A stretch of DNA of 7,380 bases from MKRK01 sp001896915 (GTDB lineage: Bacteria > Bacillota > Clostridia > Oscillospirales > Acutalibacteraceae): positions 1 through 7,380 of the forward strand of contig CALJJF010000012.1 of assembly GCA_937973935.1 (NCBI GenBank), read 5' to 3'. The position numbers and the translations under genes are program-made. Positions 1 through 5,366 of this stretch are shown here, in pieces; the stretch's first letter is position 1, and each line of letters starts with the position of its first letter. The notes below the pieces were generated by a model. It searched no databases and had not been told where the DNA came from. It saw only the letters and a list, made by a program, of their open reading frames with translations.

Positions 1-785
1 CCCGCCGCAACTGCCAATGCAGCAGTAGAAACAACAGAACCAACATACGACTCATAGAGATCTGCGCCCATGCCGGCAACATCGCCAACATTATCGCCCA
101 CATTATCAGCAATAACCGCAGGGTTCCGGGGGTCGTCTTCGGGAATGCCGGCTTCCACCTTGCCCACAAGGTCAGCACCCACATCTGCGGCTTTGGTAAA
201 GATGCCGCCGCCCACACGGGCGAACAGGGCCATCGCGGAGGCACCCATACCGAAGGTGAGCATGGCGGAGGTAATCAATTGAATTTGTTTGCTTTGATCT
301 GCTATCACATCAACTGAGGAATACCAGAATTTCAAAAAGAAAAACCAGACGGAAATATCCAAAAGACCGAGACCGACCACCACAAAGCCCATGACGGCTC
401 CGGCGGAGAAAGCGACTCTCAGTCCGGAATTCAAGCTGTTTTTGGCGGCGTTTGCCGTTCTTGCGTTGGCGGCTGTAGCGATTTTCATTCCGAAAAAGCC
501 GGAGAGACCGGAGAAAAAGCCGCCGGTGATAAATGCGAAGGGTGTGAATGCGGACAGATATTCAAAACGGGATAAAATGAACAGTACAACAAACATTGCA
601 GCAAAAAACAAGGAGACGCCGGCATACTGTCGTTTCAGATATGCATTGGCGCCTTGCCGAATGGAATTTGAAATGCTGATCATGAGGGGGCTTCCCTCCG
701 GTGCTTTCAACACCGAAAAGGCGAGATACGCAGCAAAGATGAGTGCAATGCCTGCACCGACCGGTGCCAGATAAATGAGATCCAT
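1..785 (-). CDS. hppA: Membrane-bound ion-translocating pyrophosphatase, N-terminal part (cut by window edge)
   Basis: Integral membrane pyrophosphatase that hydrolyses cytoplasmic PPi and pumps Na+ and/or H+ outward. Only the first 261 codons are in the window; the family is usually about 650-700 residues, so the C-terminal two thirds lie beyond position 1. The N-terminus MDLIYLAPVG starts a hydrophobic helix, and further membrane segments are visible near residues 55-75, 80-103, 125-150 and 170-190. The family signature DVGADLVGKVE lies at residues 201-211, followed by IPEDDPRNPAVIADNVGDN and GDVAGMGADLYES, the PPi/Mg binding loops. Glu245 (in LYES) sits where Na+-transporting enzymes such as the Thermotoga one carry their gate glutamate, so Na+ transport is likely but not proved; the residue that decides K+ dependence is outside the window. 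The ATG at 783-785 is preceded by GGAGG (795-799) with a 9-nt spacer. No frameshift is seen. Family assignment is very secure. Confidence 0.96.
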   Translation of the reverse strand, partial: MDLIYLAPVGAGIALIFAAYLAFSVLKAPEGSPLMISISNSIRQGANAYLKRQYAGVSLFFAAMFVVLFILSRFEYLSAFTPFAFITGGFFSGLSGFFGMKIATAANARTANAAKNSLNSGLRVAFSAGAVMGFVVVGLGLLDISVWFFFLKFWYSSVDVIADQSKQIQLITSAMLTFGMGASAMALFARVGGGIFTKAADVGADLVGKVEAGIPEDDPRNPAVIADNVGDNVGDVAGMGADLYESYVGSVVSTAALAVAA

Positions 786-818
786 ATGTCTGTGCCTCCA
801 ATTAATAGTAATAAAAAA

Positions 819-847
819 ATAATAACATAATTACCAGAACAGTTCAA
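819..847 (-). promoter_or_regulatory. Predicted sigma-A promoter of hppA, extended -10
   Basis: Read on the minus strand: -35 TTGAAC (842-847), 17-nt spacer, -10 TATTAT (819-824) preceded by TGT, which gives the extended -10 form TGnTATTAT. Transcription would start near 812, giving a leader of about 27 nt that contains the GGAGG site at 795-799. The promoter lies in the 151-bp gap after the acetyltransferase gene, so hppA probably has its own transcript. I saw no intrinsic terminator between the two genes, so read-through from upstream is also possible. Prediction from sequence only. Confidence 0.7.
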
Positions 848-936
848 CTTGTTATTATAATTTTGGTCAGAGAAGACAAAAAAATGCGGATAATCAAAGG
901 TTTTGAGTATGAAAGCAGAGTTGTTTTGTATTCCGT

Positions 937-1572
937 TTATAAATTGCTGCTGTTCAAATATTCCTGCAGCCCATTTACCAGCTTGCCGACATGGATCCCG
1001 TCTACAAAGGAATGATGCACCTGAACCGAGAAGGGAAGCAGAATTTTTCCTTCACGGGCGAAATATTTGCCCCAGTCAAAGAGCGGAATGGCATTGTCTT
1101 TTTTGCCGGAAACGGTGTGGGAAATGTGAGTATAGGATACCCACGGCAGGGGGGAGAACAGGAAGATGCCGTTGTCAAGGGGACCTGTGAAATACTCGGT
1201 CTGGTTTTCGGCGGCTTCGCCGGCACGGCGGACATATTCGTCCATGCTGTCCGTCATTTCTGCAGGTACTACCTTGAACAGCTCTGTTTCGGGGTTGAGA
1301 TAAGTAAAGGTGGTATTAATTTTGTGATATAACACAATTTTCCCGTTAATAAAGCGATAGCGAAATTCTTCGATCCGGTTGGCGCATTTGGTGACGGCAA
1401 ATATCATGGAAAGGGTGAAGGAAAGTTTCTTTTCTTTCACCTTATGTAAAAATCTCGTAATATCCAGCTCCAGTGTCACACAGTAACAAGGCTCCAGGCT
1501 GTTTCGGAATATCCGACAGTGCTCCGCCCGTTTCCAGTTTTGTTCGTCAATTTCAATGTATTTGTCCGTCAT
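937..1572 (-). CDS. Type A chloramphenicol O-acetyltransferase-like protein
   Basis: Cytoplasmic acetyl-CoA dependent O-acetyltransferase of the CatA fold, 211 residues and so close to the 213-219 residues of classical enzymes; it appears complete. The C-terminal active-site motif QVHHSFVDG (residues 184-192) gives catalytic His187 and structural Asp191, matching His195 and Asp199 of CAT-III. FSPLPW (139-144) matches the ISALPW segment, with Ser140 at the position of CAT-III Ser148. The N-terminal NWKRAEHCRIFR resembles the NWxRxEHFxFY start of the family. The ATG at 1570-1572 follows a GGAAGG-type RBS (about 1578-1583). It sits upstream of hppA on the same strand with no functional link evident. 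Several positions between residues 145 and 180 differ from clinical CATs (for example YTHISHTVSGKK), and many clostridial chromosomes carry such homologues that may not confer resistance. Family call is secure; the natural substrate is unknown. Confidence 0.88.
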   Translation of the reverse strand: MTDKYIEIDEQNWKRAEHCRIFRNSLEPCYCVTLELDITRFLHKVKEKKLSFTLSMIFAVTKCANRIEEFRYRFINGKIVLYHKINTTFTYLNPETELFKVVPAEMTDSMDEYVRRAGEAAENQTEYFTGPLDNGIFLFSPLPWVSYTHISHTVSGKKDNAIPLFDWGKYFAREGKILLPFSVQVHHSFVDGIHVGKLVNGLQEYLNSSNL

Positions 1573-1599
1573 AGTCTATCCTTCCCCATGTGTTTGTAC

Positions 1600-1628
1600 A
1601 TAGTTTCTTATTTCTTTATAACTGTCAA
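1600..1628 (-). promoter_or_regulatory. Possible promoter of the acetyltransferase gene (weak -10)
   Basis: On the minus strand a perfect -35 hexamer TTGACA (1623-1628) is followed after 17 nt by AACTAT (1600-1605), which matches only half of the -10 consensus. TATGTA (1597-1602) is a better -10 but at an unusual 20-nt spacing. The -35 is convincing and the -10 is not, so the start point is uncertain. The leader would be about 20 nt. Confidence 0.35.
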
Positions 1629-1668
1629 ATTTGCATTCGTTTTGAAACTAACTCTATTTATAAAAATG

Positions 1669-1748
1669 TGTATGATGGTTGTATTTTTCCTTAATATTGT
1701 AGTTTCTGTCTATAGTACCATTGTTTTCCTCTATCTTACCATCATACA
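1669..1748. repeat. Widely spaced perfect 11-bp inverted repeat
   Basis: TGTATGATGGT at 1669-1679 is exactly the reverse complement of ACCATCATACA at 1738-1748; 58 bp lie between the arms. A shorter pair, ACCATTG (1717-1723) and CAATGGT (1771-1777), overlaps it. There is no coding sequence inside, no obvious flanking target duplication and no T-run, so it is neither a clear terminator nor a clear insertion-sequence end. It could be a looped regulator site or the decayed ends of a tiny element. Confidence 0.4.
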
Positions 1749-1855
1749 AAACCAAAATCAAGGGATGGGTCAATGGTTTTTGAAAGTCATATTTAAACAT
1801 ATGAGAACAGATGAAATTCTTTTCTTTTTTCATGAAATAAATATTGGTTTTGTTG

Positions 1856-1884
1856 TTGAAATAAGAAATGATTTATGTTAAAAT
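1856..1884 (+). promoter_or_regulatory. Predicted sigma-A promoter of the pyrG-hisH-hisF unit
   Basis: -35 TTGAAA (1856-1861), spacer exactly 17 nt, -10 TAAAAT (1879-1884) preceded by TGT, an extended -10. The expected start is near 1891, giving a leader of about 146 nt before pyrG. The start region reads AATTAAAAGGG, so the GGG tract is too far downstream to be the initiation site used in the Bacillus subtilis pyrG reiterative-transcription mechanism. Confidence 0.75.
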
Positions 1885-1900
1885 GATTGAATTAAAAGGG

Positions 1901-1998
1901 ATAACATAATCGGCTGTTTACGGTGCAAACCGTTTGTAATTTTGTTATGACTCTGGTAATCAGGGTCATAGCATTGTTAGAGGTGAACATCAGCCGGT
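1901..1998 (+). promoter_or_regulatory. Structured 5' leader of pyrG, candidate cis-regulatory RNA
   Basis: Three nested pairings are visible by eye. P1 is long-range: 1909-1916 (ATCGGCTG) pairs with 1991-1998 (CAGCCGGT), 8 bp including one G-U. Inside it, P2 is 1920-1924 with 1929-1933 (ACGGT/ACCGT) capped by a GCAA (GNRA) tetraloop. P3 is 1943-1955 with 1961-1973, 13 bp including two G-U pairs, around a 5-nt loop GTAAT. P1 is followed directly by the U-rich ATTTTATT, but a proper terminator hairpin with a U-run is not present. No T-box, PyrR-site or familiar riboswitch consensus was recognised. The position just downstream of the promoter and before the pyrG RBS suggests control of CTP synthase expression; mechanism and ligand are unknown. 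Confidence 0.5.
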
Positions 1999-2023
1999 AT
2001 TTTATTGTGCGAATGGGAATAAT

Positions 2024-2028
2024 GGAGG
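2024..2028 (+). promoter_or_regulatory. pyrG ribosome binding site
   Basis: GGAGG at 2024-2028, 8 nt before the ATG at 2037, fixes the pyrG start. The short pairing TTATT (2002-2006) with AATAA (2018-2022) could form a weak hairpin abutting this site; nothing stronger sequesters it in the plain sequence. Confidence 0.85.
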
Positions 2029-2036
2029 AGAAGTAA

Positions 2037-3638
2037 ATGGCTACAAAGTATATTTTTGTAACAGGTGGCGTTGTATCAGGACTGGGAAAGGGGATTACCG
2101 CAGCTTCGCTGGGTCGTCTTCTAAAACAAAGAGGACACAAGGTTTCAGTGCAGAAGCTGGATCCTTATCTGAACTTTGACCCGGGTACCATGAACCCGTT
2201 TCAGCACGGAGAGGTGTTTGTTACAGAAGACGGAGCGGAGACTGATCTTGATCTGGGCCATTATGAACGTTTTATTGATGAAAATTTAAACAACAACTGT
2301 AACCTGACCTCAGGCAGGGTGTATTTTTCGGTAATCTCAAAAGAACGCAGCGGTGATTATCAGGGCAATACCGTTCAGGTCATCCCCCACATCACCAACG
2401 AAATCAAGCAACATATAGCAGCCGGCGGCAAGGACAGCGATGTTGCCATCGTTGAAATCGGCGGTACAGTGGGAGACATTGAAAGCCAGCCTTACATTGA
2501 AGCCATCCGTCAGTTTGCTTTTGATATCGGTAAGGAAAACTGCATGTTTATCCATGTGACCTTGGTTCCATTCTTAAACTCTAGCCACGAACATAAAACA
2601 AAACCCACACAGCACAGTGTGAAACAGCTGTTGAGCTTCGGAATTCAGCCGGATGTGATTGTATGCAGAACCGAAAAGAAAATGGAGAACGGGTTAAAAA
2701 ACAAAATTGCCCTGTTCTGTAATGTGTCCAATGATTCAGTGATTGAAAACTGTGACCTGAAATTATTGTATGAAGTTCCGCTTATGTTGGAAGAGGAAGG
2801 ACTGGCAGACGTAACCTTAAAAAGGCTGGGTCTTCCCAAAACAGAGCCTGATTTGACAGAATGGACAGGAATGGTCCACAGAATGAAAAATTTATCCTCC
2901 AGCGTGAAAATCGCCATTGTGGGAAAATATGTGGGTCTTCACGATGCCTATATCAGCGTAGCTGAGTCGCTGAAGCATGCGGGTGCGGAAAATGCACTTG
3001 CCGTAGATATTAAATGGATTGATTCCGAAAATATTGATGACGACAATGTGGCAGAGGTGTTAGGCGACTGTAACGGCATTTTGGTTCCCGGCGGTTTTGG
3101 CTCCCGTGGAATCGACGGAAAAATAGCAGCCTGTAAGTTTGCCAGAACCAACGGAATTCCCTATTTCGGTATTTGTCTCGGTATGCAGATCGCATTGATT
3201 GAGTTTGCCAGGAATGTCATCGGCTTCCATGACGCTCATAGCTCGGAAATCGACCCGTCCTCCACCCATCCGGTCATTGATTTGATGCCGGAGCAGACAA
3301 GTGTTACTCAAATGGGTGGCACCATGAGACTGGGTAGATACCCCTGTGTACTGGACGACAGCTCAAAGGCTATTCAATTATACGGCAAGAAGGAAATTTC
3401 TGAACGCCATCGTCACCGTTATGAAGTGAACAATGTGTATCGTGAGGAATTCACAGAAAACGGAATGTTTTTGGCAGGGATTTCGCCGGACAAGCGTATT
3501 GTCGAGGTGATTGAGCTACCGGAGCATCCTTGGTTTATCGCCTGCCAGTTCCATCCGGAATTCAAATCCCGTCCCAACAGGTCACATCCCTTGTTTTTTG
3601 GGTTTGTCAGAGCGGCAGGACAACAAAAAAATCAATAA
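2037..3638 (+). CDS. pyrG: CTP synthase (glutamine-hydrolysing)
   Basis: Makes CTP from UTP, ATP and glutamine, the last step of pyrimidine ribonucleotide synthesis; the cytosolic enzyme works as a tetramer. The protein has 533 residues, normal for the family (about 530-550). The N-terminal synthase domain (about 1-270) opens with TGGVVSGLGKG (9-19, P-loop), then KLDPYLNFDPGTMNP (40-54), Asp70 and Glu140 in VEIGGTVGDIES (Mg2+ ligands by family comparison), and KTKPTQHSVK (187-196). The C-terminal class I glutaminase domain (about 290-530) has the oxyanion segment PGGFGSRG (351-358), nucleophile Cys380 in FGICLGMQ, and His506 and Glu508 in QFHPEF. All catalytic residues are present. It is the first gene after a promoter and structured leader; hisH follows after 71 nt. 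One local oddity is SSHEHKTKPTQ where many homologues read SGELKTKPTQ. The gene ends in a run of seven A (3625-3631). Confidence 0.98.
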   Translation: MATKYIFVTGGVVSGLGKGITAASLGRLLKQRGHKVSVQKLDPYLNFDPGTMNPFQHGEVFVTEDGAETDLDLGHYERFIDENLNNNCNLTSGRVYFSVISKERSGDYQGNTVQVIPHITNEIKQHIAAGGKDSDVAIVEIGGTVGDIESQPYIEAIRQFAFDIGKENCMFIHVTLVPFLNSSHEHKTKPTQHSVKQLLSFGIQPDVIVCRTEKKMENGLKNKIALFCNVSNDSVIENCDLKLLYEVPLMLEEEGLADVTLKRLGLPKTEPDLTEWTGMVHRMKNLSSSVKIAIVGKYVGLHDAYISVAESLKHAGAENALAVDIKWIDSENIDDDNVAEVLGDCNGILVPGGFGSRGIDGKIAACKFARTNGIPYFGICLGMQIALIEFARNVIGFHDAHSSEIDPSSTHPVIDLMPEQTSVTQMGGTMRLGRYPCVLDDSSKAIQLYGKKEISERHRHRYEVNNVYREEFTENGMFLAGISPDKRIVEVIELPEHPWFIACQFHPEFKSRPNRSHPLFFGFVRAAGQQKNQ

Positions 3639-3648
3639 TCTGTATAGA

Positions 3649-3693
3649 GCCATTTTGCCGGCGAAAATGGCATGAACAGAGAAAACACGCCGG
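3649..3693 (+). promoter_or_regulatory. Hairpin / possible H-type pseudoknot between pyrG and hisH
   Basis: A perfect 8-bp stem, GCCATTTT (3649-3656) with AAAATGGC (3664-3671), encloses the 7-nt loop GCCGGCG. There is no T-run after it on either strand, so it is not an intrinsic terminator. Six of the loop bases, CCGGCG (3658-3663), are complementary to CGCCGG at 3688-3693, which would give an H-type pseudoknot: 8-bp stem 1, 1-nt first loop, 6-bp stem 2, and an A-rich 16-nt last loop (3672-3687). Stem 2 ends just before the G-rich stretch that must serve as the hisH RBS, so translational control is conceivable. The hairpin is clearly present; the pseudoknot is inference. Confidence 0.45.
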
Positions 3694-3709
3694 GGAACGG
3701 GGCTTATTT

Positions 3710-4315
3710 ATGATTGCAATCATCGATTATGGCGCAGGAAATATCAGAAGTGTACAAAAAGCGGTTGCGCATTTGGGGCAAAAGGCCGTTATCACATCGG
3801 ACCATAAAGAGATTTTGCAGGCGGATAAGGTGATTTTACCCGGTGTGGGTGCGTTTGGCAGCCTGATGGAAATACTAAAAAAAGGCAGGTTGCATGAAAT
3901 CATCAAGCAAACTGTTGATGGCGGTAAGCCGTTTTTGGGTATCTGTCTTGGTTTGCAGGCGCTGTTTGAAAGCAGTGAGGAAAGTGTGGATGTACAAGGT
4001 CTTAACATTCTGAAAGGTAGGATTGTAAAAATACCCCAAGGAGAAGGGCTGAAAATTCCGCATATAGGATGGAATTCTCTGAATATTTTAAAATCTGACG
4101 TTTTATTCAAAGGGATACCTCAGGGAGAATATTTCTATTTTGTCCATTCCTACTATTTAAAAACAGAGGATACAGACATTGTGTCTGCTGAGACCACCTA
4201 TGGCGAAAACTTGCAGGTTGCCGTCGAGCAAGGCAATATCCATGCCGTTCAGTTTCACCCGGAAAAAAGCGGCGAAGCGGGACTGATGGTTTTGAATAAC
4301 TTTCTTTCACTATAA
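3710..4315 (+). CDS. hisH: Imidazole glycerol phosphate synthase, glutamine amidotransferase subunit
   Basis: Class I glutaminase subunit of IGP synthase; it hydrolyses glutamine and channels ammonia to HisF in histidine synthesis. The protein has 201 residues, a typical length. The start MIAIIDYGAGN is canonical, which supports ATG 3710 although the same frame is open further upstream inside pyrG. Visible motifs are PGVGAFG (44-50, oxyanion region), FLGICLGLQ with nucleophile Cys79, PHIGWN (117-122, HisF contact region by family knowledge), FVHSYY (144-149), and QFHPEKS with His183 and Glu185 completing the triad. The RBS is unusual: no GGAGG, only G-rich sequence, with GGGG at 3699-3702 seven nt before the ATG and the hairpin/pseudoknot immediately upstream. 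hisF follows after 21 nt, as expected for subunits of one heterodimer. hisA, which often sits between them, is missing. Confidence 0.96.
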   Translation: MIAIIDYGAGNIRSVQKAVAHLGQKAVITSDHKEILQADKVILPGVGAFGSLMEILKKGRLHEIIKQTVDGGKPFLGICLGLQALFESSEESVDVQGLNILKGRIVKIPQGEGLKIPHIGWNSLNILKSDVLFKGIPQGEYFYFVHSYYLKTEDTDIVSAETTYGENLQVAVEQGNIHAVQFHPEKSGEAGLMVLNNFLSL

Positions 4316-4324
4316 ACAACAAAA

Positions 4325-4331
4325 GGGGGAG
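4325..4331 (+). promoter_or_regulatory. hisF ribosome binding site
   Basis: GGGGGAG at 4325-4331, five nt before the ATG at 4337, in the 21-nt gap after hisH. It is much stronger than the hisH site and fixes the hisF start. Confidence 0.75.
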
Positions 4332-4336
4332 TAACG

Positions 4337-5098
4337 ATGTATGCAAAGAGAATCATTCCTTGTCTTGATGTTTTTGAAGGCAGAGTTGTAAAAGGTGTTA
4401 ATTTTGTAAAGCTTCGTGATGCCGGTGATCCTGTTGAAGCTGCCATTGCATATAACAAAGCCGGTGCCGACGAGCTTGTTTTTCTCGATATTACAGCCTC
4501 CTCAGATGCGAGAGCAATCGTGATCGATATGGTTCACAGAGTCGCTGAACAGGTTTTTATTCCTTTTACTGTGGGCGGCGGCGTACGCAGTGTAAAGGAT
4601 TTCAGAGAAATTCTTGCTGCCGGTGCTGACAAGATATCTGTAAATTCCGCAGCAATTTTATATCCCACTTTAATCAGTGAAGCGGCTTATGTGTTTGGGA
4701 ACCAATGCGTAGTATGCGCCATTGATGCCAAACGCTGTGATTTTGGAAGCGGGTATGAGGTGTATATTGAAGGCGGAAGAAAACCCACCGGGATTGATGC
4801 TCTGAAATGGGCGGAAAAGGCAGTGAAAATGGGTGCCGGTGAGATTCTTCTTACCAGTATGGATGCGGACGGCACCAAAGACGGCTACGAGATTCCATTG
4901 ACCCAACTGGTTGCAGAAAATGTTTCTGTTCCTGTGATCGCGTCAGGCGGAGCAGGGGACAAAAGGCATTTTCTAGATGTGCTTACGGCAGGAAAGGCAG
5001 ATGCGGCTTTGGCGGCATCGCTGTTCCATTATAATGAGCTGCCGATCAAGGAACTGAAGGAATATCTTCGGAATAACAATGTAAGTGTCAGAATATAA
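4337..5098 (+). CDS. hisF: Imidazole glycerol phosphate synthase, cyclase subunit
   Basis: TIM-barrel cyclase that uses ammonia from HisH to convert PRFAR into imidazole glycerol phosphate and AICAR, thereby joining histidine synthesis to the purine pathway. The protein has 253 residues, full family length. The N-terminal KRIIPCLDV places catalytic Asp11, and CAIDAKR places catalytic Asp130. Phosphate-binding and barrel motifs are visible: VFLDITAS (48-55), FTVGGGVRS (77-85), ADKISVNSAA (97-106), LLTSMDADGTKDGYE (171-185) and VIASGGAG (200-207). The two half-barrels are intact. Keeping both aspartates argues for a genuine HisF rather than a WbuZ-like homologue from surface polysaccharide pathways, though that cannot be excluded from sequence alone. 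It is the last gene of the unit, with an intrinsic terminator starting 4 nt after the stop codon. Confidence 0.97.
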   Translation: MYAKRIIPCLDVFEGRVVKGVNFVKLRDAGDPVEAAIAYNKAGADELVFLDITASSDARAIVIDMVHRVAEQVFIPFTVGGGVRSVKDFREILAAGADKISVNSAAILYPTLISEAAYVFGNQCVVCAIDAKRCDFGSGYEVYIEGGRKPTGIDALKWAEKAVKMGAGEILLTSMDADGTKDGYEIPLTQLVAENVSVPVIASGGAGDKRHFLDVLTAGKADAALAASLFHYNELPIKELKEYLRNNNVSVRI

Positions 5099-5101
5099 AT
5101 C

Positions 5102-5129
5102 AAAACCACTCCAGCCGGAGTGGTTTTTT
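5102..5129 (+). terminator. Rho-independent terminator after hisF
   Basis: Stem AAAACCACTCC (5102-5112) and GGAGTGGTTTT (5117-5127) with loop AGCC, giving 11 perfect pairs including a CCACTCC/GGAGTGG core, followed by a six-T run (5124-5129). It closes the pyrG-hisH-hisF transcript. The A-tract on the 5' side makes it partly usable from the opposite direction too, but no leftward gene needs it. Confidence 0.95.
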
Positions 5130-5271
5130 GTGCCCAAGAGTGATAAATTATAAAATACGGATGGACATCGGCAATGATGGAATCAATCAAAAAAATGCGA
5201 ATAATATGGATGAAATATGAATAATTTATTAAAATGAGCAATTATTACAATAAATATATCAATATAGCGGA

Positions 5272-5300
5272 TTGCAATTTCTGATAAATAGGTGTAAAAT
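5272..5300 (+). promoter_or_regulatory. Predicted promoter of the beta-helix protein gene
   Basis: -35 TTGCAA (5272-5277), 17-nt spacer, -10 TAAAAT (5295-5300). The expected start near 5307 gives a leader of about 60 nt containing a weak AU-rich hairpin (5310-5317 with 5326-5333). The rest of the AT-rich gap 5130-5366 shows no gene or stable structure; a 7-bp inverted repeat, AATAATT (5220-5226) and AATTATT (5240-5246), is unremarkable at this base composition. Confidence 0.5.
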
Positions 5301-5366
5301 ATGACAATACTAACAAAAATATTCATTTGTTGGTATAAAAATTGTTCAATATATGGAGGGGAAAAA

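Larger units (their letters stand above)
1573..1855. other. AT-rich intergenic region between divergent transcription units, no gene seen
   Basis: This 283-bp stretch separates the leftward acetyltransferase gene from the rightward pyrG unit. An open frame crosses it on the plus strand, but it begins antisense inside the acetyltransferase gene, has no RBS, and encodes only low-complexity hydrophobic sequence from AT-rich DNA, so I do not call it. Contents noted: the weak promoter of the leftward gene, an 11-bp inverted repeat (listed separately), and a 10-bp palindrome TTTCATGAAA at 1828-1837, about 18 bp upstream of the pyrG -35 box, which could be a regulator site but is AT-rich and may be chance. 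Confidence 0.6.

Noticed and set aside
838..853. Imperfect palindrome AAC(A)AGTT-G-AACTGTT overlapping the hppA -35 box as an operator
   Set aside because: The symmetry needs a bulged base, which does not work for a double-stranded DNA operator, and the region is AT-rich.
1519..1881. 120-codon plus-strand open frame crossing the gap before pyrG
   Set aside because: It starts antisense inside the acetyltransferase gene, has no RBS, encodes Phe/Val/Ile-rich low-complexity sequence expected from AT-rich DNA, and overlaps the pyrG promoter.
1891..1900. Bacillus-type pyrG reiterative transcription start (GGG)
   Set aside because: The GGG lies at 1898-1900, too far (about 14 nt) from the -10 box to be the initiating bases, and no matching terminator stem is seen in the leader.
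3649..3671. Hairpin after pyrG as an intrinsic terminator
   Set aside because: The stem is good, but no T-run follows on either strand, and hisH/hisF lack a promoter of their own that I can see, so read-through is expected.
3530..3709. Upstream extension of the hisH frame into pyrG as an alternative hisH start
   Set aside because: HisH family proteins begin with the IAIIDYGAGN segment that follows ATG 3710, and 201 residues is the normal length; the upstream part has no family similarity. It is considered only in the frameshift finding.
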